The notes under the pieces: model-generated
Database searches by the model: none
The model's input: the letters and a program-made list of their open reading frames with translations, nothing else
Told to the model about the DNA's origin: nothing
From: Pontixanthobacter aquaemixtae
Lineage (GTDB): Bacteria > Pseudomonadota > Alphaproteobacteria > Sphingomonadales > Sphingomonadaceae
DNA length: 64,000 bases
Direction: 5' to 3'
Assembly (NCBI RefSeq): GCF_009827395.1
Contig: NZ_WTYX01000001.1
Coordinates: forward strand, 1 to 64,000
Part shown: positions 32,323 to 40,953 of the stretch, piece by piece
Numbering within the stretch: position 1 is the first letter of the stretch
Layout of the letters: every line of letters begins with the position of its first letter
Made by a program: the position numbers and the translations under genes

Positions 32323-34608
32323 ATGGCCATCAGTCGTCGCGGAGTGCTGGTCGGTGCTGCGGTTGGCGGCGGCTTGTTGGTTGCATGGGGTCTGCGTTCG
32401 CGCATTTTCCCCACGCCGCTGACGCCGGGTGAAGGCGAATATGCATTCGATGCCTGGCTGAAAGTTGCCGCCGACGGTGTGGTCACCGTGGCGGTGCCCC
32501 AACTTGAAATGGGGCAGGGGATCACAACTATCCTTCCGCAAGTCATCGCGCAGGAAATGGGCGCGGACTGGCGGCAAATTGCGGTGGAACCCGCACCGGT
32601 CAGCGGGGCCTATGCCAACATCCCGCTTGCCGCGAAGTGGTCGGCTTTGTGGGCCCCGGAATTTTCCAGTTTGGCGGACAGGCCGGATGATCTGGTCACC
32701 GAACGCTTTGCCCAAATGACCCGATTTACGGCGACCGCCGATGGAACGTCGCTTGCGGCCTATGAAAATTCCTGCCGCGACGCTGCGGCCTCTGCGCGCT
32801 GGCTGTTGACCGAAGAAGCGGCGGAGCGCTGGGACGTGCCGCCCGAAGAATGCCACGCTCTGCGCGGCTTTATCCGTTACGACGACAAGCGTCTGTCCTT
32901 CGCCGAACTGGCCGTTGGCGCGGCAGAGCGCGATGCACCCGATCCGCCGCCGCTCCGGTCGGAGCCTGCCGCGGAGACGCCTATCGCGGGCGCGGAATCA
33001 GCGGAAATCGAATATCCACGGCTCGACCTGCCTTCGAAAGTCGATGGTTCGCATGTGTTCGCAGGCGATGTGCGTTTGCCCGACATGGTCTATGCGGCGA
33101 TCAAGCATGGTCCGGTCGAACAATCCAAACTGGCCGCGTTCAACAAGAACGCGGTTCTGGGAAATCCGCGTGTGGTCGGCGTGGTCAAAGGAAAACGCTG
33201 GCTGGCCGCTGTCGCGACCGATTGGTGGAGCGCGGATCAAGCCGTCGAAGCGATGGTTCCGCGCTTTACGGTCGCCAACCCGGCAGACAGCAATCGTAGC
33301 GATGAGATGATGAATGAAGCGGTGCGCGAAGGCGCGGCGTTCCGCATGGCGACACGCGGGAAAGGAAGCGAGGCGATTTACGGGCGCGACATCGCCCGGC
33401 GCTACGATGCAGGCCCGGCACTCCATGCCCAGCTGGAGACTGCCAGCGCGACTGCCCGCTATGCTGATGGCAAGCTGGAGCTATGGCTGGCCAGCCAGGC
33501 ACCCGAACGCGCGCGCGAAGCTGCCGCCAAAGCTGTCGGGTTGTCGCTGGACGATGTCATTCTCTATCCGATGCCGGCAGGCGGTAGCTTCGACAGCCGG
33601 CTGGAACATGATCATGCGATAGAAGTCGCTTTGATTGCACGTGAAATATCGCGCAAGCGCCCGCGGCCGGTGCAACTGGTATGGTCGCGCTGGCAAGAAC
33701 ATCTCGCCGGTTTGCCGCGCGCGCCCGCGGCGGGCTTGATCTGGGCAAATCTGGTGCCGGGCGCCAATGGCCAGATTGATGCGATGCATGTGCGCATCGC
33801 CGCCCCGCCGGGCGGCCCCGAATTTGGCGAACGGCTGTTCGGAAACAAGACCGCATGGGCCGCGCGTGAGGCATCCAGTGGCAAGCCCGACCCGATGGCA
33901 GTGGAGGGCGCAATGCCGCATTACGGCATCCCCCATGTCGCGGTCGATCATGTCCCGATCGATGTCGGCCATCCGGTCGGCCGGATGCGCGGGAATGCGC
34001 ACAGCTATACCGCGTTCTTCATCGAATCATTCATCGACGAGACCGCCGCAATGTTTGGCCGCGAACCCTTGTCCTACCGGATCGAGATGCTGGGCAAGGA
34101 TTTCCGCATGGTCAGCTGCCTTCAGCGCGCGGGGGCGCTTGCGCAATGGGATGGCGGGCGCGACCAAAGCGGACAGGGGTTGGCGTGCCACCGGATGGGC
34201 TCCTTTGAAAGTGGCGGCCGGATCGCCTGCATTGCCACCGCGCGCCGCGATGAAGGCGGTCTGAAAGTATCCAAACTCAGCGCCGCGGTTGATATCGGGC
34301 GGATTGTCAATCTGGATATTGCCCGCCAGCAGATCGAAGGCGGATTGGTATTCGGGCTAGGGTTGGCGATGGGGTCGAGCACACGATATTCTGCCGGATT
34401 GCCGACCAGCCAACGTCTGGCGCAACTCGATTTGCCGGTCCTTGCGGATTGCCCCGAAATCGAAATTGACTTTATCGCGAGCGACAGAGAACCGTTCGAT
34501 CCGGGCGAACTGGGTGCGGCAGTTTGCGCCCCGGCAATTGCCAATGCCCTGTTTTCGGCAACGGGGCTGCGGTTCCGCCGGCTCCCGCTGTTTTCCGAAG
34601 GGTTTTGA
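32323..34608 (+). CDS. Molybdopterin-dependent hydroxylase large subunit (xanthine oxidase family, isoquinoline 1-oxidoreductase beta-like)
   Basis: A 761-residue protein with a twin-arginine leader (SRRGVLVGAAVGGGLLVAWG), so it is probably exported. The family pattern includes PQLEMGQGITTILPQVIAQEMG, YPRLDLPSKVDGSHVFAGDVRLPDM, PAGGSFDSRLEHDHAIEVALIA, and the C-terminal VDIGRIVNLDIARQQIEGGLVFGLG and DPGELGAAVCAPAIANALF. It would bind molybdopterin cytosine dinucleotide and oxidise aldehydes or N-heterocycles, substrate unknown. No [2Fe-2S] small subunit or cytochrome c partner is adjacent, unlike typical iorAB. hemH starts at its last base (TGATG). Confidence 0.8.
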   Translation: MAISRRGVLVGAAVGGGLLVAWGLRSRIFPTPLTPGEGEYAFDAWLKVAADGVVTVAVPQLEMGQGITTILPQVIAQEMGADWRQIAVEPAPVSGAYANIPLAAKWSALWAPEFSSLADRPDDLVTERFAQMTRFTATADGTSLAAYENSCRDAAASARWLLTEEAAERWDVPPEECHALRGFIRYDDKRLSFAELAVGAAERDAPDPPPLRSEPAAETPIAGAESAEIEYPRLDLPSKVDGSHVFAGDVRLPDMVYAAIKHGPVEQSKLAAFNKNAVLGNPRVVGVVKGKRWLAAVATDWWSADQAVEAMVPRFTVANPADSNRSDEMMNEAVREGAAFRMATRGKGSEAIYGRDIARRYDAGPALHAQLETASATARYADGKLELWLASQAPERAREAAAKAVGLSLDDVILYPMPAGGSFDSRLEHDHAIEVALIAREISRKRPRPVQLVWSRWQEHLAGLPRAPAAGLIWANLVPGANGQIDAMHVRIAAPPGGPEFGERLFGNKTAWAAREASSGKPDPMAVEGAMPHYGIPHVAVDHVPIDVGHPVGRMRGNAHSYTAFFIESFIDETAAMFGREPLSYRIEMLGKDFRMVSCLQRAGALAQWDGGRDQSGQGLACHRMGSFESGGRIACIATARRDEGGLKVSKLSAAVDIGRIVNLDIARQQIEGGLVFGLGLAMGSSTRYSAGLPTSQRLAQLDLPVLADCPEIEIDFIASDREPFDPGELGAAVCAPAIANALFSATGLRFRRLPLFSEGF

Positions 34609-35651
34609 TGGAAATGACGTGGCAATCGAGCAACCTCCCGTCCGATCATCAGCCGGTCAAATGCGGCCAGGTCGGCGTGCTGATCGTCAATCTGGGAACG
34701 CCGGAGGCCCCGACTCCATCCGCTGTAAAAACCTATCTCAAGGAATTTCTTTCCGACCGCCGCGTGGTCGAAATTCCGCCGATTGCGTGGCAGCCGATCT
34801 TGCGCGGAATTATTCTGAATACGCGGCCAAAAAAATCGGCGCATGCCTATAGCCAGATTTGGTCTGAAGAAGGCTCGCCGCTGGCGGTAATCACCAAAAA
34901 GCAGGCGGAAGGGATGCAGCAGCGGCTGGGAGAGGGCGTGCAAGTCGAATGGGCGATGCGCTATGGCAAGCCTGCGATTGCGGACCAGCTTCAGAAGCTG
35001 ATGGATGACGGGTGCGACCGCATTCTCCTCGCGCCGCTATATCCGCAATATTCGGGCGCGACGACTGCGACGGCGGTCGACAAGGTGGCCGACAAACTCC
35101 GGGATATGCGCTGGCAGCCAGCCTTGCGGACCATGCCGCCCTATTATGATGATCCGGCCTATATCGATGCCCTGTCGAAGGATTTGAACGCGCAGCTCGA
35201 CTCGCTGGATTTCCAGCCGGAAGTGCTGTTGCTCAGTTTCCACGGGATGCCGCAACGCACGCTCGAACTCGGCGATCCGTATCATTGTCACTGCCGTAAA
35301 ACCGCGCGTTTGCTCGAGGCGAAAATGGCAGGCCGGAATGGCCCGGACGGACCACTGCGTTTCGAAACGAGTTTCCAATCGCGCTTCGGTCCTGCGCAAT
35401 GGCTGGAGCCGGCAACCGATGACACGTTGGAACGCTTGGCGACAGAAGGCGTGAAGAATGTCGCGATCGCGGCGCCCGGTTTCTCAGCCGATTGTCTGGA
35501 GACGCTGGAAGAGTTGGCCATTCAGGGCAAAGAGCAGTTCTGTGAAGAAGGCGGCGAGAATTTTGCGGCGCTGTCCTGCCTCAATACCAGCACGCCGGGG
35601 ATGGACATGCTGGAACAGCTGATCCGGCGCGAATTGTCGGGCTGGACATAA
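34608..35651 (+). CDS. hemH: Ferrochelatase
   Basis: A 347-residue protein with the ferrochelatase pattern: VGVLIVNLGTPEAPTPSAVKTYLKEFLSDRRVV, SQIWSEEGSPLAV, LYPQYSGATTATAVD, the catalytic His in LLSFHGMPQRT, and SRFGPAQWLEPATDDTL. It inserts Fe(II) into protoporphyrin IX. The ATG at 34608 overlaps the preceding stop (TGATG), so it is translationally coupled to the molybdopterin oxidoreductase gene. Heme supply could serve the cbb3, bd and P450 enzymes in the window. Confidence 0.93.
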   Translation: MEMTWQSSNLPSDHQPVKCGQVGVLIVNLGTPEAPTPSAVKTYLKEFLSDRRVVEIPPIAWQPILRGIILNTRPKKSAHAYSQIWSEEGSPLAVITKKQAEGMQQRLGEGVQVEWAMRYGKPAIADQLQKLMDDGCDRILLAPLYPQYSGATTATAVDKVADKLRDMRWQPALRTMPPYYDDPAYIDALSKDLNAQLDSLDFQPEVLLLSFHGMPQRTLELGDPYHCHCRKTARLLEAKMAGRNGPDGPLRFETSFQSRFGPAQWLEPATDDTLERLATEGVKNVAIAAPGFSADCLETLEELAIQGKEQFCEEGGENFAALSCLNTSTPGMDMLEQLIRRELSGWT

Positions 35652-35709
35652 ATCGCCAATTTACTTACATTCTTGTCAGTAGCAGATTGCGCAGACTTTC
35701 GAGGATTGA

Positions 35710-37092
35710 ATGGCCACTCTCGCCGCCGATGTCGTTCCGGACACCCCGCCAAAGCACTGGAGAGAGGGCAACCCCGCTCTGGGCGATTTGGCGCATATTC
35801 CCGGCGAAGGCGGCTATCCGCTGGTCGGTAACACGCTTAAAATGCTCGCCGATCCGCATGGTTTTACCCGCAGTATGGTTGAAAAATTCGGCAATGTTTA
35901 CCGCAACAAGGCCTTTGGCGGATGGGTAGTGGCGCTGGTCGGTGCCGATGCGAACGAATTGATATTGTTCGACCGGCAGAAACTGTTCTCTTCGGAACAG
36001 GGCTGGGGGCCGGTCCTCGACAAGCTATTCCCGCGCGGTCTTATGCTGATGGATTTCGACCATCATCGCGCCGATCGCAAAGCCTTGTCGATTGCGTTCA
36101 AGCCCGGGCCGATGCGGCATTATGCGGGCAGCCTCAATCGCGGCATTTCCGATGCGGTGAAAAATTGGGAAGGGGAGATGAAATTCTACCCCGTGATCAA
36201 GAAGCTTACTCTCGATCTTGCTGCGGACAGTTTCATCGGCATCGAATGGGGGCCGGAAGCGGACAAGATCAACGAAGCATTCGTGAACATGGTGCAGGCC
36301 TCTGTCGCGCCGGTCCGCCAACCTCTGCCGTTTACGCTGATGCGCAAAGGCGTGAAGGGCCGCGAATTCCTGGTCGATTATTTCACCAAGGAAACGCATC
36401 GCCGCCGCAAGGAAGGTGGCGGGCAGGATATGTTCAGCCAGTTTGCCACTGCCGAACGCGAAGATGGTTCCTTGCTGCCGGTCGAGGAAGTTGTCGATCA
36501 CATGAACTTTCTGATGATGGCAGCGCATGACACGATTACATCCAGCGCGACGTCGCTGATCTATCTTCTCGCCAAGAATCCCGAATGGCAGGAGAAACTG
36601 CGCGCAGAAATCACCGCGATCACCGGCGGCGCAAGCGATGTCGGCTATGACGATCTGGGCAAGCTGGAACTGACCGAAATGGCGTTCAAGGAAGCGCTGC
36701 GGATGGTCCCGCCGGTTCCCTCGACTCCGCGCCGCGCTTTGCGTGATTTCGAATTTGGCGGATACACAATTCCGGCTGGCACCCCCGTAGGCATCAACGC
36801 GCAATATGTGCATCACATGGAAGAGCACTGGCCCGAGCCCGAGAAATTCGATCCACTGCGCTTCACTACCGATCAGGTGAAAGCACGCCACAAATATGCC
36901 TGGGTCCCGTTTGGGGGCGGCGCGCATATGTGCCTCGGCCTGCACTTTGCTTACATGCAGGTGAAAATCCTGATGGCGCAGGTGCTGACCCGCTACCAGA
37001 TCGAGATCGAGGATGGCTATGATCCGGCGTGGAAGGCATGGCCGATCCCGCAGCCGAAAGACGGGCTGAAAGTCGCTTTCAGGCCGCTCTAA
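35710..37092 (+). CDS. Cytochrome P450
   Basis: A 460-residue P450 with the I-helix AAHDTITSS, the K-helix ExxR in KEALRMVPP, and the heme-binding loop FGGGAHMCLG with Cys408. GEGGYPLVGNTLKMLADPHGFTRSMVEKFGNVY at the start follows the usual proline-rich hinge layout. No membrane anchor is evident. It resembles fatty-acid, sterol or terpenoid-type bacterial P450s more than CYP102, but the class is not assigned. No ferredoxin or reductase gene is adjacent. GAGGATTG precedes the ATG, a usable ribosome-binding site. The 3' end overlaps the convergent SDHAF4-like gene by 4 bases. Confidence 0.88.
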   Translation: MATLAADVVPDTPPKHWREGNPALGDLAHIPGEGGYPLVGNTLKMLADPHGFTRSMVEKFGNVYRNKAFGGWVVALVGADANELILFDRQKLFSSEQGWGPVLDKLFPRGLMLMDFDHHRADRKALSIAFKPGPMRHYAGSLNRGISDAVKNWEGEMKFYPVIKKLTLDLAADSFIGIEWGPEADKINEAFVNMVQASVAPVRQPLPFTLMRKGVKGREFLVDYFTKETHRRRKEGGGQDMFSQFATAEREDGSLLPVEEVVDHMNFLMMAAHDTITSSATSLIYLLAKNPEWQEKLRAEITAITGGASDVGYDDLGKLELTEMAFKEALRMVPPVPSTPRRALRDFEFGGYTIPAGTPVGINAQYVHHMEEHWPEPEKFDPLRFTTDQVKARHKYAWVPFGGGAHMCLGLHFAYMQVKILMAQVLTRYQIEIEDGYDPAWKAWPIPQPKDGLKVAFRPL

Positions 37093-37256
37093 AAATCCAC
37101 CGCAATGCCGTTTTTCTCCCAATCGCCATAGCGGGTCGGCGAAAGGTCGCGCGGCTCGTCTTTCGCGGGATCGACGGCTTTGGGCTTGGGTGCAGGGTCG
37201 TTGGTCCAATGGGCGGGCTTCTCGAAACCCGTCGGCCGTTTTGTTGCGCGTTTCAT
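37089..37256 (-). CDS. DUF1674/SDHAF4-family small protein (succinate dehydrogenase assembly factor 4-like)
   Basis: A 55-residue protein starting MKRATKRPTGFEKP and ending LSPTRYGDWEKNGIAVDF, the diagnostic C-terminus (PTRYGDWExxGxxxDF) of DUF1674/SDHAF4. In mitochondria SDHAF4 assists flavinated SdhA during complex II assembly; the bacterial role is assumed to be similar. It is encoded between the P450 and rsmB, converging with the former and divergent from the latter. It is easy to miss because of its size. Confidence 0.82.
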   Translation of the reverse strand: MKRATKRPTGFEKPAHWTNDPAPKPKAVDPAKDEPRDLSPTRYGDWEKNGIAVDF

Positions 37257-37327
37257 AAAGCCCAAATGCGCGGGGTAGCGCAAGGTTGCAACCCCGCCTA
37301 AAGCGCGGCCCATGAAAAAGAGCAAAC

Positions 37328-38575
37328 ATGTCTGATATTCCGGGGCTGCCCGCCCGCCGTGCGGCGCTGCAAATGATCGATGCGGTCCTGCATCGCGGCG
37401 AGACGCTGGAAACGGTTGAGCGCAATGCGCTGCGCCGGATGCGCGGCCCTGCCGATCAGGCCTTGGCAAGAGCGATTGCGGGGGAGACTTTGCGCTGGCT
37501 GACCGATCTCGATCTGATGATCGATAGCGCAATGAAAAAGCCGCTGCCGCATGATGCGAAACCGCGCTCGGTCCTGCGGTTGATGCTGGCGCAATGGCTC
37601 CGGCTCGATACGCCGCCGCATGCGGTCATCGCAACCGCGCTGCCATTGCTCAGCGGTGGTCCGCGCAGACTGGCGCATGGTGTTTTCTCGACCCTGACAA
37701 AGCGCGACGGACTGACGCTGCCCGATGCGCCGACTTTGCCAGAAGACGTGGCGTTTCGCTGGGGCTCGCGAGCCGGAGCGATTGCGCAAGGGCTTGTCAC
37801 TCCGCCGCCGCTCGATCTCGCATTGAAGGATTGGTCCGAAACCGAAGAGCGCGCCAGATCGATGGGCGGAACCAGCCTTGCCCAGGGCCATATCCGTCTG
37901 CCGCGCGGCACGCCGATTGACCAATTGCCCAGCTATAAGGACGGCGATTGGTGGGTGCAGGATCTGGCGGCGACGCTGCCTGCGCGTTTGCTGGGGCCGG
38001 GCGCCAATGGTTCCGGGGGAAAACGCGTGCTCGATCTGTGCGCAGCGCCGGGCGGAAAGACGATGCAACTGGCCGCGGCGGGGTGGAAAGTCACCGCGCT
38101 CGATATCAGTGAGCGGCGGCTCGGCAAGGTCCGCCAGAACCTTGACCGGACCGGACTTGAAGCAGAGATCATCAAGGCGAATGCGCTGACTTGGGAGCCT
38201 GCCAAACAATTCGATGCGATCCTGATCGATGCGCCTTGCACGGCAACGGGCACATGCCGCCGCCATCCTGACGTAATCCACCGGATCGGCGATCGCCAGA
38301 TCGAAGAACAGGCCGAATTGCAAAATGCCTTGCTCGAACGCGCGGCCGGATGGCTGCCTGAGGGCTCGATGCTCGTCTATGCAGTATGTTCGCTGGAGAA
38401 TTCGGAAGGCATCGCGCAGGCAGAAAGCGTCGGACTGACCCAGTTACCGATCACTCGCGATGAATTGCCTGAAGGGTTGGAGCCGACCGAGGATGGCTGG
38501 CTGCGCACCGATCCCGGAATGCTTGGCAATTCCGGCGGTCTCGACGGATTTTTTGTCGGCCGGTGGCGAAAGTAA
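37328..38575 (+). CDS. rsmB: RsmB/NOP family 16S rRNA cytosine-C5 methyltransferase
   Basis: A 415-residue protein. A NusB-like N-terminal helical domain (RRAALQMIDAVLHRGETLE to about residue 140) is followed by an SAM-binding domain with VLDLCAAPGGKTMQLAA, ALDISERRL, the catalytic motif DAPCTATGTCRRHPDV and the second cysteine motif AVCSLENSEG. It methylates C967 of 16S rRNA in E. coli numbering. The distinctive NusB-like extension supports RsmB rather than RsmF. It is divergent from the SDHAF4-like gene. Confidence 0.92.
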   Translation: MSDIPGLPARRAALQMIDAVLHRGETLETVERNALRRMRGPADQALARAIAGETLRWLTDLDLMIDSAMKKPLPHDAKPRSVLRLMLAQWLRLDTPPHAVIATALPLLSGGPRRLAHGVFSTLTKRDGLTLPDAPTLPEDVAFRWGSRAGAIAQGLVTPPPLDLALKDWSETEERARSMGGTSLAQGHIRLPRGTPIDQLPSYKDGDWWVQDLAATLPARLLGPGANGSGGKRVLDLCAAPGGKTMQLAAAGWKVTALDISERRLGKVRQNLDRTGLEAEIIKANALTWEPAKQFDAILIDAPCTATGTCRRHPDVIHRIGDRQIEEQAELQNALLERAAGWLPEGSMLVYAVCSLENSEGIAQAESVGLTQLPITRDELPEGLEPTEDGWLRTDPGMLGNSGGLDGFFVGRWRK

Positions 38576-38581
38576 GGGAGA

Positions 38582-39415
38582 TCAAACCCTTTCGAAATTG
38601 AGGGTGATTTCGGTGCAGGCGTGGCCGCTTTGCTCAATCACCAGGCTCGCCCGATTCTCAGCGCGCTCCTGCAATCTGATCGCGAAGACCCGCCCCAACT
38701 CGACATAGCGGGTAAACCGCATGTCTCCACGGGCCACTCTCAGCGGAGCTCCCTCTTCCAGCAGATGGACAAATTGATGCGCGGCTTCGGCCAGATGCGT
38801 CGCGTTCACATGGTCGCCCGATCCGCTCATATAAGGGTGCGCGGGCGGGAAGGCGTTTTCCAGCGTCATCAGGCCGTTGGCTTCCGGAGTGTCATCGCCG
38901 GTCAGGGGGCCAATCAATGCCGGGCCTACACCCGCGCTGCCAACCGTTTCGACCTTGGCAAATTCGAACGCGGAAAGGTCAACCGTGGCGCCGCTGCTTT
39001 GTTTCGCCTTGTCCCGCCACGCTTCGAAATCGCGCGTGCGAAATTCGACACCCTTGCTCAGCATAGAGCAAATCTCGCGGTCCTGCGCGTCGAACAGGGT
39101 CAGCCGGCTCGCCTGTTTTCCGTTCTCTTCGACTATGTCTGATACGCCATGCGCAAAACCGCCAATTTCTGCGTCACCGCTACGCCAGCGTGTCCAGGTC
39201 AGCGCGGTCCACTTGGTGCCATCGAAGGTCCCGCGCTGGCGCGCCGCCTCGACACTTGCCCAATATTGGAGATTTTGCACCGCGATCGGATGATGCGGGT
39301 GCAATTCCAACCAAGGCCAAGCCGCAAGGTCACCTGAACACCGGAAGCTGACTTTGCCGTCATCGTGCACAATGCGGTTATGCGTGAACTGGATATCGGG
39401 TGCTGTATTGCCCAT
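38582..39415 (-). CDS. Protein of unknown function, possibly hotdog-fold
   Basis: A 277-residue protein without signal peptide or membrane segment. The N-terminal half contains CSGDLAAWPWLELHPHHPIAVQN and the C-terminal half GSGDHVNATHLAEAAHQFVHLLEEG and FTRYVELGRVFAIRLQ. The order 'D-H-V, then E-A, then ELGR' loosely resembles double-hotdog acyl thioester enzymes, but no active-site residue can be confirmed. It converges on rsmB, with a 6-base gap, and lies 12 bases from msrA on the same strand, so the two may be co-transcribed. Treat it as hypothetical. Confidence 0.6.
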   Translation of the reverse strand: MGNTAPDIQFTHNRIVHDDGKVSFRCSGDLAAWPWLELHPHHPIAVQNLQYWASVEAARQRGTFDGTKWTALTWTRWRSGDAEIGGFAHGVSDIVEENGKQASRLTLFDAQDREICSMLSKGVEFRTRDFEAWRDKAKQSSGATVDLSAFEFAKVETVGSAGVGPALIGPLTGDDTPEANGLMTLENAFPPAHPYMSGSGDHVNATHLAEAAHQFVHLLEEGAPLRVARGDMRFTRYVELGRVFAIRLQERAENRASLVIEQSGHACTEITLNFERV

Positions 39416-39427
39416 GGCCTGCGCAGA

Positions 39428-39964
39428 TCAGCTTTTCACCTTGTCCTGAAAGCTTTTGCGCAATTTCATGATCTTGGGCGGAATGACCGCGAGACAATAG
39501 GGATTGCTCTTGCCTTCGCCTTCCCAATATTCCTGATGGTAATCCTCTGCCGGGAACCACTGGGTGGCGTCTTCTACCGTTGTCACCGCTTCTCCAGGAT
39601 GTTCTGCGTTCCAACGCTCGATCGCGGCATTTGCCTCGCTTCGCTGGTCATCATCCAAGGGAAAAATCGCGCTGCGATATTGTGTGCCGATATCATTGCC
39701 CTGCCGGTTGAGCTGGGTCGGATCATGCGTGCCCAGAAACACATCATAAATTTCGGGCAGAGTGATCACGTCGGGGTCAAAGGTTACGCGGATGGCTTCT
39801 GCATGGCCGGTCGTGCCGGTGCACACCTGTTTATAAGTCGGATCGCTTACCGTGCCGCCAATATATCCGCTTTCGACCTCGCTCACGCCGATCACATCAC
39901 GGAACACGGCTTCGGTGCACCAGAAGCACCCGCCGGCAATGATGGCTTGTTTTGTGTCGGTCAT
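39428..39964 (-). CDS. msrA: Peptide-methionine (S)-S-oxide reductase MsrA
   Basis: A 178-residue protein with the catalytic GGCFWCTEAVFRDV (Cys13 nucleophile), SGYIGGTVSDPTYKQVCTGTTGHAEA and YFxQ-like IGTQYRSAI. It reduces methionine-S-sulfoxide. There is no signal peptide, so it is cytosolic. The ATG at 39964 is the family start; the longer frame lies in the divergent region. It complements MsrB at 24188-24613. A gene of unknown function lies 12 bases upstream in the transcript direction's downstream side (39415 to 39428). Confidence 0.95.
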   Translation of the reverse strand: MTDTKQAIIAGGCFWCTEAVFRDVIGVSEVESGYIGGTVSDPTYKQVCTGTTGHAEAIRVTFDPDVITLPEIYDVFLGTHDPTQLNRQGNDIGTQYRSAIFPLDDDQRSEANAAIERWNAEHPGEAVTTVEDATQWFPAEDYHQEYWEGEGKSNPYCLAVIPPKIMKLRKSFQDKVKS

Positions 39965-40088
39965 GTGGCTCTCACGTTTTCCAATTGGGACTTTCCAAAC
40001 ATAGATAGGAAGCCAGCGTTCACTTGTCATCGCCGCGTGCGCGTCTAAAGTGCGGGGCAGGATAAGACACACTTCCCCGGAGAGTATT

Positions 40089-40937
40089 ATGCGTTCGATT
40101 TTTGTTGCTACCGCTGCGGCTGCGGCCTTTGCATTGGCCGTGCCCGCTGTCGCCGATGATCATGGCAAAATGGCGTCGCTGACCGATGTGCTTGCATCCG
40201 ACCATCGCGACGATGATCGCGCGCGCGACCAATATCGCAAGCCGGCCGAAACGCTCGCTTTCTTCCAGATAGAGCCGACCATGACTGTGGCCGAATTCGG
40301 CCCGGGCGGCGGCTGGTACACACGGGTGCTGGCGCCGTGGATCATGCCGCATGGCAAATATCTGGCGTTCAACGGCGATAGCGATGCAGGCACATATAAT
40401 TCGCGCGCGCAGGAAGCCCGGGCCAAAGGCTGGACCGAACGGTTCAAAAGCGATCTTGCCGAAGCAATGGAGGTTGATGCCTCTGAAGTCACAGCCTTTG
40501 AAACCGATGAAATGCCCGAAGACATTGCCGGAACGGTCGACCGCGTGGTGATCTTCCGTTCGATGCACGGTCTGAACAACGGTAATTCCGCCGACGATGT
40601 GCTCAAGGCCGCGCGCGTTATGCTCAAGGATGATGGCATGGTCGGCGTGGTGCAACACCGCGCACCGCAAGGCGCAAGCTATGACGATTACGGCGCGCGG
40701 CAGCGTGGATATATGCGCACGCAGGATGTCGTTGCGATTTTCCGGGCGAACGGATTTGAACTGGTCGCGGAAAGCGAAATTAACGCCAATCCAAAAGATC
40801 CGGCGAATTGGGAAGGCGGGGTTTGGACGCTTCCACCCGCTCTCGGCTTTGGCCGGCAATCGGCAGAAGAACAGGCAAAGCACCGCGCCATCGGCGAATC
40901 GGACCGGATGACTCTGCTGTTCAAGAAAGCCCAGTGA
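40089..40937 (+). CDS. Class I SAM-dependent methyltransferase-like protein with signal peptide
   Basis: A 282-residue protein. Residues 1-22 are a clear signal peptide (IFVATAAAAAFALAVPAVAD). Then LTDVLASDHRDDDRARDQYRKP and the SAM-binding motif VAEFGPGGGWYTRVLAPWIMP follow, with later VDRVVIFRSMHGLNNG and MLKDDGMVGVVQHRAP. A methyltransferase fold in an exported protein is unusual because SAM is cytosolic; homologues of this type are annotated as methyltransferases but the activity is not proven. The ATG at 40089 was chosen. Preceding AGAGTATT is only a moderate ribosome-binding site. It is 16 bases from aguB. Confidence 0.75.
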   Translation: MRSIFVATAAAAAFALAVPAVADDHGKMASLTDVLASDHRDDDRARDQYRKPAETLAFFQIEPTMTVAEFGPGGGWYTRVLAPWIMPHGKYLAFNGDSDAGTYNSRAQEARAKGWTERFKSDLAEAMEVDASEVTAFETDEMPEDIAGTVDRVVIFRSMHGLNNGNSADDVLKAARVMLKDDGMVGVVQHRAPQGASYDDYGARQRGYMRTQDVVAIFRANGFELVAESEINANPKDPANWEGGVWTLPPALGFGRQSAEEQAKHRAIGESDRMTLLFKKAQ

Positions 40938-40953
40938 GTTTAAGGGCAGCGGC

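Noticed and set aside
36025-37425. 466-codon minus-strand frame antisense to the P450
   Set aside because: Shadow; only its end region (37089-37256, in a different frame) encodes a real small protein.
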